DNA of 64,000 nucleotides. Source: Pedobacter sp. WC2423. GTDB taxonomy: Bacteria > Bacteroidota > Bacteroidia > Sphingobacteriales > Sphingobacteriaceae. The notes below the pieces were generated by a model. The model was not told where the DNA came from and did not search any database. It was given only the letters and a program-made list of their open reading frames with translations. Position 1 is the first letter of the stretch; each line of letters opens with the position of its first letter. Made by a program: the position numbers and the translations under genes. Shown here piece by piece: positions 1 to 9,365 of this stretch. The stretch covers positions 434,001 to 498,000 of the forward strand of contig NZ_CP162005.1 of NCBI RefSeq assembly GCF_040822065.1, given 5' to 3'.

Positions 1-320
1 CCAAAGTTGTTTTCAGACCAGATGGCAGGCTTTTATATATGTCAAGAAGCCCTGTTCCGGGAAATAAAAGCCTGGATTTTGTGAAAGCATGGAGACAAGT
101 ATGCGTGTATGCATTTCCTTACACGGCTTTAAAAGCTTTTGCTGAAACTAAAAATAAGACTGTTCTGGAGGCAGAAGAGGATATTGAGATTCTGAGGTTT
201 CTGGAGCTGAATTATGAAGTGAGAATGATTGAGTTGTCCAGTGAATCTATTGCGATAGATAATCCGGAAGACCTGACAGAAGTATTGGCTAAATTAAAAG
301 AAGATGCTATCAAAGTATAA
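1..320 (+). CDS. kdsB: CMP-sugar synthetase, C-terminal part (3-deoxy-manno-octulosonate cytidylyltransferase-like)
   Basis: The reading frame is open from the left window edge (codons in frame from position 3) to the TAA at 318-320, so only the C-terminal part of about 105 residues is seen. It carries family marks of KdsB: the stretch LYMSRSPVPG, then a VYAFP segment, an EEDIEILRFLE helix and a closing IDNPEDL motif near the end. KdsB activates Kdo with CTP to give CMP-Kdo for LPS or capsule. Related CMP-acylneuraminate synthetases are a less likely alternative because the RSPVPG and NPEDL motifs fit KdsB better. Its end overlaps the next gene by 17 bases, which suggests one operon with the capsule genes that follow. 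Confidence 0.8.
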   Translation, partial: KVVFRPDGRLLYMSRSPVPGNKSLDFVKAWRQVCVYAFPYTALKAFAETKNKTVLEAEEDIEILRFLELNYEVRMIELSSESIAIDNPEDLTEVLAKLKEDAIKV

Positions 321-936
321 AGTAATATTATGGGATTTCGATGGAGTCATTATGGACTCCATGCCCATAAGATCAAAAGGATTTGAGCTGGTATTAGCGC
401 AATACCCAAAAGAACAAGTGGACGAGCTGATGGCTTATCATGAACTGAATGGTGGTCTTTCCAGGTATGTGAAATTCAGATATTTTTTTGAACAGATCAG
501 GAAAGAAACGATTACTGAGGCGCAGGTGCTGGAGTTTGCAGCTCAATTTTCTGAAATCATGCTTTCTCTTTTGATGGATGAGAAACTATTGATTACTGAT
601 AGTGTTGAATTTATCAAAGCGAACTGGCAGGATTTCCAGATGCATATCGTTTCCGGATCTGACGGTAAAGAACTTCGAATGATCAATGACGAGCTGGGAC
701 TTTCCAAATACTTTAAAACCATCAATGGTTCTCCGACTCCCAAAAAACAATTGGTAGCAGAGGTATTAACAGCGAATCATTACGATAAAAATGAAGTTGT
801 GCTGATCGGTGATTCTATCAATGACTATGACGCGGCCACAGTCAATAATATTTCATTTACAGGCTACAACAATCCTGAACTGAAACGTCTTTCTGAAAAT
901 TATATCACGCAATTCAAGCTCATCGTTTCCCAATGA
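304..936 (+). CDS. HAD-family hydrolase, probable sugar phosphatase
   Basis: A 210-residue HAD-superfamily phosphatase of the phosphoglycolate phosphatase/beta-phosphoglucomutase type. The nucleophile motif DFDG is at residues 11-14, motif II is the serine in VSGSDG, the lysine of motif III lies in TPKKQ, and motif IV reads GDSINDYDAA near residue 170. A helical cap sits between motifs I and II. It starts inside the last codons of the CMP-sugar synthetase and its stop overlaps the flippase start by 4 bases, so translation is probably coupled. Placement suggests removal of phosphate from a sugar precursor such as Kdo-8-phosphate, but the fold is not the small KdsC type and the substrate is unknown. 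Confidence 0.75.
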   Translation: MLSKYKVILWDFDGVIMDSMPIRSKGFELVLAQYPKEQVDELMAYHELNGGLSRYVKFRYFFEQIRKETITEAQVLEFAAQFSEIMLSLLMDEKLLITDSVEFIKANWQDFQMHIVSGSDGKELRMINDELGLSKYFKTINGSPTPKKQLVAEVLTANHYDKNEVVLIGDSINDYDAATVNNISFTGYNNPELKRLSENYITQFKLIVSQ

Positions 937-2168
937 AATTCAGTATCCTTAAGACGGTTTTCTTTGAATCCCTGAACAGGCTTTGCACTTTAATTATTGT
1001 GCTGCTGGTTTCCAGGAATTTTTCTGTCAGTACTTATGGGTACTTTTCTTTGTTTATCACCATCACTTCTATCGGGCAGACTGTCATTGACTTCGGTTCG
1101 CAGAATTTTGGGGTAAAAGAGCTGATCAAGCTGAAGGAAATTACAGACATCAGGAAAATGGTCACTACGGTGAGTACCTTCCGTTTTATAGGATTTATAG
1201 TCTGGGTATTGTTTTCCATTGTCTATTCCTTCTTCATGGAAGACTCTTTTACTTTTGCTGCGCTGTTGATTATATGGGGATTAATCTATCTCTATTACTG
1301 CGACTGGATTTTAAAGGGGGTTGGTAAAATATCCAGCCAGGCACTGATCAACCTCACTACCAACGGAATTGCTTTACTGGTACTTTACCTGCTGATCTGG
1401 AAGAAACTTGAGCTGACCAACAGTTATATCATCAGTGTCGCCAAGATCGGCCCGTTACTGGCTGCAGCTATAATCTCCGGATTTTTTTTAAAATGGTTTA
1501 CCAAATCCAACCTCGTGCTGGTCGGAATCAAAAAAACATGGCCTAAAAGCCAGTTTAATGAAACTATGCTTTTTACTACCGGCAGTTTCTGTGCCAGAGC
1601 TTATAATTCGATAGGTTTAATCCTGGTCGGCTTCCTGCTGGATAAAACTACGCTGGGGATGATCTCTTATGCTTTCACCTTTTATAATATTTTCAGTATG
1701 GGCAGGGCGATACTCATTACCTCTGTTTACCCATACTTCTGTAAACTTGAGCGGAAAAAAGCACTTAAACTATCGATGTTTCTGAATCTGGGTGCCACAC
1801 TATGCTTCGTTCTATTCCTGCTTATTTACCTGAATTATTCGGATGAAATTATCCATATCATCGTACCGAAAACGACAGCTATTTCTGAGGTTATCCGGTT
1901 CAACTTTACTATCGGTGTAGCGCTGATCGGGGTAGTCTGTATGTCCTTTTTTACCATTACTTTTTTACAAGCATTTGAAGGTGGAGGAATCTTTAACCGG
2001 CTAACAATCTATGGTCTGGTGATCGTACTGGTGCTGAATCTGCTGGGTTATTTTCTGGGGTATCTGAAGTACAGTTCAATTGCTTCTTTATTGACGGCAG
2101 AATTTTTAATTGCGCTTTATTCTTATTGCTACATTTTTAAAAAGACAAATAATGAAGGCATTAGTTAA
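933..2168 (+). CDS. Wzx-like polysaccharide flippase
   Basis: A 411-residue integral membrane protein with about twelve hydrophobic segments and an N-terminal profile typical of the polysaccharide biosynthesis/MATE-like flippase family (an early SVSTYGYFSLFITI segment, then DFGSQNFGVKEL). Such proteins move lipid-linked oligosaccharide repeat units across the inner membrane. It lies directly before a Wzy-like polymerase, overlapping it, and after the CMP-sugar genes, which is the usual order in Wzx/Wzy-dependent capsule or O-antigen loci. No soluble domain is present. Family assignment rests on topology and context, as flippases diverge quickly in sequence. Confidence 0.78.
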   Translation: MKFSILKTVFFESLNRLCTLIIVLLVSRNFSVSTYGYFSLFITITSIGQTVIDFGSQNFGVKELIKLKEITDIRKMVTTVSTFRFIGFIVWVLFSIVYSFFMEDSFTFAALLIIWGLIYLYYCDWILKGVGKISSQALINLTTNGIALLVLYLLIWKKLELTNSYIISVAKIGPLLAAAIISGFFLKWFTKSNLVLVGIKKTWPKSQFNETMLFTTGSFCARAYNSIGLILVGFLLDKTTLGMISYAFTFYNIFSMGRAILITSVYPYFCKLERKKALKLSMFLNLGATLCFVLFLLIYLNYSDEIIHIIVPKTTAISEVIRFNFTIGVALIGVVCMSFFTITFLQAFEGGGIFNRLTIYGLVIVLVLNLLGYFLGYLKYSSIASLLTAEFLIALYSYCYIFKKTNNEGIS

Positions 2169-3399
2169 CAGATTATTTTTAAGCCTTGTCCTGTTGCTTC
2201 CATGGCATTCACTGATCGTGAACGGATACCTGAGAAAATATTTCTCATTGATCGTGCTCTGGAAGGAATTAGCTGTGGTAGCCCTGTTTATCCTGGCTAT
2301 TACGCATAAAGGGCCTAAAATAAGTGGTATAAAGCTCATTATATTGCTCAGTACTATTTTCCTGTTAACCGCTCATCTTTTCTTTAACAGTGTCGGCTTA
2401 CTGGCCGCCTATAGTTACCGGATATACCTTTTGCCGATATTAATGACCATTTCCCTCTATAAATTGTCAGACTTAATTGATTGGGAAAAAATCTCTAAAT
2501 GGTTTATCACCGGTGCATTTGTGATGGCGATATTTACTACCATCCAGCAACTATTTCTGGGAGAGAGTATTTACCTGAACGCAGGTTATCCGGTGAACAC
2601 CTTTAGCGATGAGAAACTCAACTTTACCTTTTACATCGGCTACGGATTGCTGCAAAGAGGGGCAGGAGGGTTTATTGCGCCAATTCCATATAGCGTATAC
2701 CTGATCCTGGCGCTGGTTTTACTGTTCAAATACAAAGAACTGTTTAGTGCCAGATTTGCCAAAACGCTGAATATGGTATTAACCATTAGCCTGGTGCTTA
2801 CTTTTACCCGTTCTACCATTGCTACCTACCTGTTTTTCTTTGCCATTCCTTACCTGAATGTTTTTACCCGGAAAACCGTAAAATATCTGGTTGTGCTCGT
2901 ATTGGTGGTGATAGTCCAGTTTTTCGTTGTCCCAGCTGCTATTCAGGACATGGAACTCAGTACCATTGATACTTTCTGGAGCAACAGTACCTCGCTGGAA
3001 GATACCAGTTCTGCCGGACATTTTGAAAGTCTGGACAGAGGTTATAAAATCGCGTGGGAAAACATTGGAAATGGTATTGGTCTGGGGAAAGTCGGTGCAC
3101 ATACTGCCGCATTTTTTGATAACGCCCTGGTCATAGAGTCCGGTTACTTATCAGTAATCATTGAACTTGGTTTAATGACGGCGGTATTTATATACCTGTC
3201 ATTTCCGCTGGTGCATTATAAAAAAGGTTCACTGTCTACCGTCATTATCCTGGTTTACCTGGCAGTATCCTTCCTTTTGCCCCTAATCTATTACGTAGAA
3301 TTATCCCTGTTAATTCTCATTACTATTGAAGCACTAAATAACGAAAAGAAAATATATGTTGATCATCGTAGGAAGTCCATGGCAAGCTCTTTTGGCTAA
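2152..3399 (+). CDS. Wzy-like O-antigen/capsule polymerase
   Basis: A 415-residue membrane protein with ten or more transmembrane segments and one large extracytoplasmic loop in the C-terminal half, the topology of O-antigen polymerases and ligases. The loop contains GNGIGLGKVG, resembling the G-x-G-x-G segment of the Wzy_C family. The ATG at 2152 is preferred over one at 2110, because it overlaps the flippase by only 17 bases and gives a clean signal-anchor start (MKALVNRLFLSLVLLLPW). It would join repeat units on the periplasmic face. A ligase role cannot be excluded from sequence alone. Confidence 0.72.
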   Translation: MKALVNRLFLSLVLLLPWHSLIVNGYLRKYFSLIVLWKELAVVALFILAITHKGPKISGIKLIILLSTIFLLTAHLFFNSVGLLAAYSYRIYLLPILMTISLYKLSDLIDWEKISKWFITGAFVMAIFTTIQQLFLGESIYLNAGYPVNTFSDEKLNFTFYIGYGLLQRGAGGFIAPIPYSVYLILALVLLFKYKELFSARFAKTLNMVLTISLVLTFTRSTIATYLFFFAIPYLNVFTRKTVKYLVVLVLVVIVQFFVVPAAIQDMELSTIDTFWSNSTSLEDTSSAGHFESLDRGYKIAWENIGNGIGLGKVGAHTAAFFDNALVIESGYLSVIIELGLMTAVFIYLSFPLVHYKKGSLSTVIILVYLAVSFLLPLIYYVELSLLILITIEALNNEKKIYVDHRRKSMASSFG

Positions 3400-4411
3400 G
3401 AGCTATATGCTGAAAGAGAATATAACTGACCCGCAATACATCATTGAGAAATCATCTCCGAAATCATTCGCAGAGATTATAAAAATACTCGATGCTGATC
3501 AGGATTCGATCCGCATGGTTATTGAATGGTCGCAACTCTCTGTGCTTTCCAGGGCGAAAGCTAAAATTGCATCTTCCTATATCGATGCGATCAGGCAGGC
3601 CCTGCAACACGATTATTTTAAAGCTGTTGAAAAAATCCTGGTCTTTTCTGAGCAAACCGTGCTCTTTAAAATCATTTATGATCTTTTTGGAGATGATAAA
3701 ACTTATCTCAAATCAGAGGATGGAATTCTGGACTATTTGCCAGAGCTCAAACACCACAGTTTATTCAAACAAATTGCCGGGTATGTATTCATCCAATCCA
3801 AAGTCAAATATTACGTCTATAAAAATTATTATCACATTTTCAGCCAGGTGATCATGTTCAGTAAGGTTGAGGAAGTGAGTCCGGAGTGTTATGTTCCACT
3901 GGCAAGCCTTAAAAAGGAATTTCTGACTGTCCTGAAAACGGCTTATCAAATCACTGAAGGTGGTGATACCTTTAAAGGTAAAGATGTCCTGCTGCTCTGC
4001 CAATCTCTTTCTGAAGATAAAGTCGTTCCGCTGCAAGAAGAACTGAAGCTGTATGAGAAATTCATTCAACGCTGTAACGACTTAAAAATGACGGTGATTA
4101 TTAAACCCCATCCACGTTCATGTCCGGAAAAAATTGAAGCTTTAAGTAAGCTCACCTCCAGTCAGGTAGAGTTTTTTGAAGACTACGGTATTCCGGCAGA
4201 ATCCATGCTGCTGAATGGGAAATTTAAAGAAGTTGTTGGCGTTTATTCTAATACGATTATCTATGCCCACGAATTTTTTGGTGTTAAAGGGATTTCTTTG
4301 CTCACCCCACAGATGATTGACCTTTTAGCCCGTAAAGAAAAAAAGAAATTTACTTATATCTACGCGCAGTTAAGAAAGTATTTTAGTAATGAATATACTG
4401 TTTTTCAATAG
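3356..4411 (+). CDS. Putative GT52/polysialyltransferase-like glycosyltransferase
   Basis: A 351-residue soluble protein starting with an LIIVGSPWQALLAK segment, like the first strand of a GT-B Rossmann half. Near residues 248-255 it has IIKPHPRS, followed about 50 residues later by GVYSNTIIYA. An HP motif followed by a serine/threonine pair is the signature of bacterial CMP-sugar-dependent sialyltransferases (families GT52, GT38, GT80). The gene overlaps the polymerase by 44 bases. Together with the CMP-sugar synthetase at the window edge it suggests transfer of Kdo or another keto-sugar acid. The match is remote, so the donor is inferred. Confidence 0.5.
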   Translation: MLIIVGSPWQALLAKSYMLKENITDPQYIIEKSSPKSFAEIIKILDADQDSIRMVIEWSQLSVLSRAKAKIASSYIDAIRQALQHDYFKAVEKILVFSEQTVLFKIIYDLFGDDKTYLKSEDGILDYLPELKHHSLFKQIAGYVFIQSKVKYYVYKNYYHIFSQVIMFSKVEEVSPECYVPLASLKKEFLTVLKTAYQITEGGDTFKGKDVLLLCQSLSEDKVVPLQEELKLYEKFIQRCNDLKMTVIIKPHPRSCPEKIEALSKLTSSQVEFFEDYGIPAESMLLNGKFKEVVGVYSNTIIYAHEFFGVKGISLLTPQMIDLLARKEKKKFTYIYAQLRKYFSNEYTVFQ

Positions 4412-4414
4412 CTT

Positions 4415-5521
4415 ATGAATTTGACATCGTTTCTTCCTTTCAGGATGAACATTGCAATCCTGGCGATTGCGATCATCCCTTTTACCGGTAGCTTTCAAAG
4501 CAGCCCACCAGAAAAACCAGCTGCTGATATTAAATTGGGAGCTTATTATTTTGACGGATGGACTGGAAAATATGCACAGCATATCAGTCCAAAACTAATG
4601 AACGCTTTTGCGAACAGGAAACCAAAATGGGGGTGGATCACAAGTTCTCAGAACGTTGTTGATCAGCAGATTATAGCAGCCTCTAATGCCGGGCTATCTT
4701 TCTTTAGTTTCTGCTGGTATTACAGCGGGAAAGACAAATATAAAACAGAGCCTTTAAATAATGCACTGAAATATTTTCAAAAATCTGCCAATACCGATAA
4801 AATGGAATTCTGTCTGATGGTGGCTAACCATAAAGGATTTGAAATAGGAACCGCAGACTGGAGTACCGTTCAGGCAGAGTGGGTGAAACAATTTAAAACG
4901 CCAAACTATTTGAAAGTGAACGGTAAACCGCTGCTCATCATTTTCTCAGTCGGGAACCTGGTTAAAGATCTGGGATCGGCAGATGCTGTTAAAAGTGCTT
5001 TTCAGGAATTGAAAACTGCAGCAGCAGCCAGTGGATTAACTGGTGTAACCATGGCTGCCTGTATTTCTGGTGATGCACGAAGTGTCAAACAAGCCCAGGA
5101 CTGTGGTTTTGATATCCTGACAGGGTATAATCAGCATAGCGCAGGCTTTACGGCGAAAACTACACAGATTCCTATTGACAGCATGCGGACTGCGGAGAAA
5201 AGATTATGGAACAGGGTAGCTAAAATCAGTGATTTGCCCTATATCCCGGTGTCTACCCTGAACTGGGATCCAAGACCCTGGGCAGCAACAAATAATGCCT
5301 ATGATACTGCTCCTTATTTTGTCGGTTATTCTGAGCAATCAGTTTACAATTCCGTTTCGGGAATGATGACCTGGATGAATAAAAATGCAGCACATCTCAC
5401 TAAAGAAAACATTGCATTGCTCTACGCATGGAATGAAAACGGAGAAGGCGCTTATCTGACTCCTTCTGCGAAAGGGCCGGACTTCCTCAGAGGACTACAA
5501 AAAGCTTTAAATAAACAATAA
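4415..5521 (+). CDS. GH99/WbsX-like secreted glycan-active protein
   Basis: A 368-residue protein with an N-terminal hydrophobic leader (roughly residues 8-28, ending before SPPEKPAAD), so it is probably exported. The mature part begins KLGAYYFDGWTG and has SFFSFCWYYSG, FCLMVANH and, near the C-terminus, ALLYAWNENGEGAYL, the pattern of GH99-like endo-mannosidase and WbsX-type domains (a TIM barrel with conserved WNE). Members sit in many O-antigen and capsule loci; their reaction is mostly untested. It starts 3 bases after the preceding stop, and its TAA overlaps the next ATG by one base (TAATG). A role in trimming or releasing the polymer is inference. Confidence 0.7.
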   Translation: MNLTSFLPFRMNIAILAIAIIPFTGSFQSSPPEKPAADIKLGAYYFDGWTGKYAQHISPKLMNAFANRKPKWGWITSSQNVVDQQIIAASNAGLSFFSFCWYYSGKDKYKTEPLNNALKYFQKSANTDKMEFCLMVANHKGFEIGTADWSTVQAEWVKQFKTPNYLKVNGKPLLIIFSVGNLVKDLGSADAVKSAFQELKTAAAASGLTGVTMAACISGDARSVKQAQDCGFDILTGYNQHSAGFTAKTTQIPIDSMRTAEKRLWNRVAKISDLPYIPVSTLNWDPRPWAATNNAYDTAPYFVGYSEQSVYNSVSGMMTWMNKNAAHLTKENIALLYAWNENGEGAYLTPSAKGPDFLRGLQKALNKQ

Positions 5522-6642
5522 TGAGTTTGATACCAAAAAAGATAAGAATTCTGCTCGACGCACATATTTTTGATCATTCTTTTCAGGGCACAGCCACTTA
5601 TATGTATGGACTGTATTCCGCATTGGTAGAATTCGAAGGACTTGAAATCTCTTTATGTGCGAATGACCTTCAGCATTTAAAAGCGCTGTTTCCTGATCCA
5701 AGATTTAAATTTGTGCAGTTGAATGCAAGTTCCAGCATCAAAAGATTGCTGACTGAATACCCCAGGCTGATTAAAGAGGGGAAATATGATTATGCACACT
5801 TTCAATATATTGTTCCCTTTGTTAAAAACTGCAAGTTTATCAATACTGTTCACGACCTGCTGTTTTTGGAGTTTAAACAATATTTCCCATGGTCTTACCG
5901 GATCAGCAGAAAAGTGCTTTTTTTGGCTTCTGCTAAAAGATCAGATATTGTCTTAACAGTTTCAGCATATTCACGAATTGATGTTTCTAAAAAGTTCCGG
6001 ATTGCTAAAGAGCAGATTCATGTGACTCCGAATGCCGTTACAGTAAACCCGGCAAAAGTAGCATCCGAAATTAATATCAAAGCTAAATATGGTATAGAGA
6101 AGTATATCTTATTCGTAAGCCGCTTTGAGCCCAGAAAAAATCACAATGGGCTCCTGAAAGCCTTCCTGAATTTAAAACTATACGAGCAAGGCTATAACCT
6201 GGTTTTTATCGGGAGTAAAAAAGAGAAAATTGAGCAAGACGCTTTTGATGAATTACAAACCTTGATTCAGGAGGATAACCGGAAATATGTCCATTTTCTG
6301 GAAGGCATCAGCTGGCCCGATCTGAACGCTTTCTATCAGCAGGCAGAAGTTTTTGCTTTTCCTTCCTTGGCCGAAGGTTTTGGTATTCCGCCGATAGAAG
6401 CAGCCATGAACGGATGTAAGGTGATTTGTTCCAATCAGACGGCGATGTCAGAATTTAGCTTTTTCAAATACTTATTTGATCCCGCAGACCAATCCGGATT
6501 TGAATCTATGTTACGTGCAGTACTGGATGATCAGGAATACCCTTTTGAACAAATCAAACAAGAGATAGCCAGTAGATATAACTGGGAAGTGATAGCAGAT
6601 AAATTTTATAATATAATTAGCAAAGATCATATATGCGCATAG
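5521..6642 (+). CDS. Family GT4 glycosyltransferase
   Basis: A 373-residue GT-B glycosyltransferase. The C-terminal half contains ILFVSRFEPRKNHNGLL and then FPSLAEGFGIPPIEA, the EX7E-type donor-binding motif of GT4 retaining enzymes. The N-terminal half contains the acceptor-side segment INTVHDLLFLE typical of mannosyl/glucosyltransferases of capsule clusters. No membrane segment is seen, so it acts on the cytoplasmic face, adding a nucleotide-activated sugar to the lipid-linked repeat unit. GDP-mannose is a plausible donor because manC lies nearby, but this is not shown. The start overlaps the previous stop by one base. Confidence 0.85.
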   Translation: MSLIPKKIRILLDAHIFDHSFQGTATYMYGLYSALVEFEGLEISLCANDLQHLKALFPDPRFKFVQLNASSSIKRLLTEYPRLIKEGKYDYAHFQYIVPFVKNCKFINTVHDLLFLEFKQYFPWSYRISRKVLFLASAKRSDIVLTVSAYSRIDVSKKFRIAKEQIHVTPNAVTVNPAKVASEINIKAKYGIEKYILFVSRFEPRKNHNGLLKAFLNLKLYEQGYNLVFIGSKKEKIEQDAFDELQTLIQEDNRKYVHFLEGISWPDLNAFYQQAEVFAFPSLAEGFGIPPIEAAMNGCKVICSNQTAMSEFSFFKYLFDPADQSGFESMLRAVLDDQEYPFEQIKQEIASRYNWEVIADKFYNIISKDHICA

Positions 6643-7739
6643 CGATAATCGGGACAAGAGGTATACCAAACTATTATGGAGGTTTTGAACAATGTGCAGA
6701 GTACCTTGCGCTTGGGTTAGTGAAAAGAGGATTTGAAGTTATCGTTTATAATTCTCATAACCATCCCTACCAGGAAAAAGAGTGGAATGGGGTTAAGCTT
6801 GTGCACTGTTACGATCCTGAAGATAAAATGGGTACTGCCGGCCAGTTTGTTTACGACCTGAACTGTATTCTTGACGTGAGGAAACAGCATTGTGATATCA
6901 TCCTGCAGCTGGGGTATACCAGTAGCTCTGTATGGGGCTGGATGCTGCCGAAAAAAGTAGTGGTGACCACCAATATGGATGGACTGGAGTGGAAGCGGAC
7001 AAAGTACTCAGAAAAAGTAAAGAAGTTTTTAAGATATGCAGAAAGCCTTGGCGTAAAATATAGTGATCATTTGATATCAGATTCTATCGGGATTCAGGAC
7101 TATCTGAAAGATAAATATAAAAAAGACTCCACCTTCATTGCTTACGGAGCTACCTTATTTGAAAGTCCGGATCCCAGTATGCTTCAGGAATACAAACTCG
7201 CTCCGTATGCCTATAATATGCTGATTGCCAGGTTAGAGCCTGAAAATAGTATTGAAGTTATCCTGGAAGGTGTAGCGATGGCAGGTCTTAATATCCCATT
7301 TTTGGTAGTCGGAAAACACGAAACCGATTATGGGAATTATCTGAAAGAAAAATTTGGCGCTTATCCTCAAATCAGGTTTATTGGCGGAATTTATAATATT
7401 GGGATCCTGAATAGTCTGAGACATTTTTCAAAGCTCTATTTTCATGGCCATACCGTTGGTGGTACTAATCCATCGCTGCTCGAAGCTATGGCCTCCAGCA
7501 GTTTGGTCTGTGCAAATGATAATCCATTTAATAAGTACATTTTAGAAGATGATGCGCTCTATTTCGGGAATGCAGCCGACGTTCAAAGGCACTTGTTGGA
7601 AGTAGTTTATGATCGGGATATTTATCAATCCATGATCGCTAATAACAGAGATAAGATTACCAGGATCTATGACTGGGAATTGATTGTTGATCAATACGCA
7701 AATCACTTTGCTGCGATCAAGGGTCAGATTAACAGGTAA
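6633..7739 (+). CDS. DUF1972-type glycosyltransferase (rhamnosyltransferase-like)
   Basis: A 368-residue glycosyltransferase whose N-terminus, IGTRGIPNYYGGFEQCAEYLA, is the hallmark of the DUF1972 domain found in Cps2T/WchF-type beta-1,4-rhamnosyltransferases. The C-terminal GT4-like half has LIARLEPENSIEVILEG and a GTNPSLLEAMA donor-site motif. It overlaps the preceding gene by 10 bases and ends 3 bases before the convergent wzi gene. Given the dTDP-rhamnose genes at 11.8-14.6 kb, transfer of rhamnose is a reasonable guess. It is the last plus-strand gene of this capsule operon. Confidence 0.82.
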   Translation: MRIAIIGTRGIPNYYGGFEQCAEYLALGLVKRGFEVIVYNSHNHPYQEKEWNGVKLVHCYDPEDKMGTAGQFVYDLNCILDVRKQHCDIILQLGYTSSSVWGWMLPKKVVVTTNMDGLEWKRTKYSEKVKKFLRYAESLGVKYSDHLISDSIGIQDYLKDKYKKDSTFIAYGATLFESPDPSMLQEYKLAPYAYNMLIARLEPENSIEVILEGVAMAGLNIPFLVVGKHETDYGNYLKEKFGAYPQIRFIGGIYNIGILNSLRHFSKLYFHGHTVGGTNPSLLEAMASSSLVCANDNPFNKYILEDDALYFGNAADVQRHLLEVVYDRDIYQSMIANNRDKITRIYDWELIVDQYANHFAAIKGQINR

Positions 7740-7742
7740 ATT

Positions 7743-9305
7743 TTACCAGCTCTTTCTCAGTTTCAAAAGCAAACCATAAGCATTATAAAGTAATTTACCC
7801 TGATCAAGGGCTGTAGCAAAACCAATATTATAGCCCTTGTTTAGTGGTCTCATACCTTCCAGATAGAAAGAGAGCTGATCAACCGGCACAAAGATATTGG
7901 TGGTCTGCGGATTTCTGATCGAGCCTGTTGAACCTCCGAAAATACTCGTTCCAAAAGTACCGTAGTTCTTCGAATAAGTAAGTTTTGTGGTGAAGTCCCA
8001 GTCTTGTAAGCTCCCTGATAAACCGAAATGTACTGCAACTATCCGGTTATTAATAAAGTTATCCGCATTCCGGTAGGCCTGTCCTGTCCGCGCATCATTT
8101 CTTGTGGTAATTAAAGGTGTTCCCAAACCCATGCCTTTATAAGACCAGCCTTCCATATAATAGAAATTGTTGTAGTAATCTTCATCACCAGATTTGGTAG
8201 GTACGGACCATGGGTAGCCTGCCTGATCTTTAGAATAAAAGAACTCAAATAATGCTTTCTTCCATTCAAATCCGCGATTTTTACGGTTGTAATTCTTATT
8301 CCCGAAACTGATTCCATTTAAACCATCCCTGATATTTGCCAGTTTGGACAAAGCACCTACATCATAAAAAGTTTGACGGTATACCATGACTTTAATACTG
8401 GTGAAATCATATTCGGCGCCCAAATCCACAGAGCCCAGTTGGTTGCCAATTTTAGAAGTCGGTACGCCGGTAGTTCCATAAGATTTACCTGTGGCTACAT
8501 AAAATAATGATTTGAGTGGAGAAAGTTTGAAATTAGGCCCGTAAGCTTCTTTTTCATTACCCCAATAGACCTGGTGGTTGAATCCACCGTAAAACTTCAG
8601 TTTCCAATCTTCCCTGCCCAAACGAACATACAAAGACTTTTGATGAAAATAAGTGGCAGGGTGGGTATTCTGGATATTATAAACCTGATTGCTGGACTGC
8701 GAACCCTTAATAACGTCCAGAATTCTTGTTTTTCCAACCCAGCCATGTACAAAGTTTCCTTTGATAGCGAACAGTCCGTTAAAGACTGGCAAAGTATAAT
8801 AGTCAGGAATGGAAAGTTCTATTTTTGGTATCCCCAGGGCATTTCCTGATACAGAGAAATTACCTGAACTTAATGCGGTATCTCCATTCAATCCCATCAC
8901 ATCTTTCGTTCTTCCGCCTTTAAGTTCAAAAATACCAGCTCTTACTTTTGCATAAGCCTCGATCAGCTGGAGTGCTGATTCCTTTCCAATATTTGCTCTC
9001 CCGTCAAAACCAAAGCCCCAGTCTATCAGCTTTTTCTTTCCGGATGTACTATCAATTGAAGACGGCTTAAGATAATCACGGTGGAATCTTGCGATAAAAC
9101 TCCCCGATGCGCCAGGGGAAGGAGTGGATCCGAACTGGTTTGACCGCATCCAGAAAGGAACAGCCCCGCTGGTTGTTCCGATGGCCTGAGTCTCCACTTC
9201 GGCTTTTATACCCTTAAAGGTTTGTGCTTTGATCTGGCTGGTCAGTGCCAGAAGCGCTACAGGAACTAATATTAACTTACTATTAAAATTTTCAATAAAA
9301 CTCAT
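7743..9305 (-). CDS. wzi: Wzi-family capsule assembly outer membrane protein
   Basis: A 520-residue protein with a signal peptide (residues 1-27, ending SQIKAQ) and the Caps_assemb_Wzi pattern: ETQAIGTTSGAVPFWMRSNQFG near residue 37, then many alternating beta strands ending in LLLKLRKSW. Wzi proteins form an outer membrane barrel that anchors or organises group 1 capsule at the surface. It is encoded opposite to the glycosyltransferase operon, tail to tail with only 3 bases between stops, and lies 60 bases downstream of manC on the same strand, so the two are likely one transcript. Length fits Bacteroidota Wzi homologues. Confidence 0.83.
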   Translation of the reverse strand: MSFIENFNSKLILVPVALLALTSQIKAQTFKGIKAEVETQAIGTTSGAVPFWMRSNQFGSTPSPGASGSFIARFHRDYLKPSSIDSTSGKKKLIDWGFGFDGRANIGKESALQLIEAYAKVRAGIFELKGGRTKDVMGLNGDTALSSGNFSVSGNALGIPKIELSIPDYYTLPVFNGLFAIKGNFVHGWVGKTRILDVIKGSQSSNQVYNIQNTHPATYFHQKSLYVRLGREDWKLKFYGGFNHQVYWGNEKEAYGPNFKLSPLKSLFYVATGKSYGTTGVPTSKIGNQLGSVDLGAEYDFTSIKVMVYRQTFYDVGALSKLANIRDGLNGISFGNKNYNRKNRGFEWKKALFEFFYSKDQAGYPWSVPTKSGDEDYYNNFYYMEGWSYKGMGLGTPLITTRNDARTGQAYRNADNFINNRIVAVHFGLSGSLQDWDFTTKLTYSKNYGTFGTSIFGGSTGSIRNPQTTNIFVPVDQLSFYLEGMRPLNKGYNIGFATALDQGKLLYNAYGLLLKLRKSW

Positions 9306-9365
9306 CAGGATCAGGATAAAAAGGTACGGTAGCGTATTTATATTTATGGAGCGCTTGCTTATAAT

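Noticed and set aside
2110..2151. Longer start for the Wzy-like gene
   Set aside because: It lies inside the flippase gene and adds a charged tail before the clear signal-anchor start at 2152.
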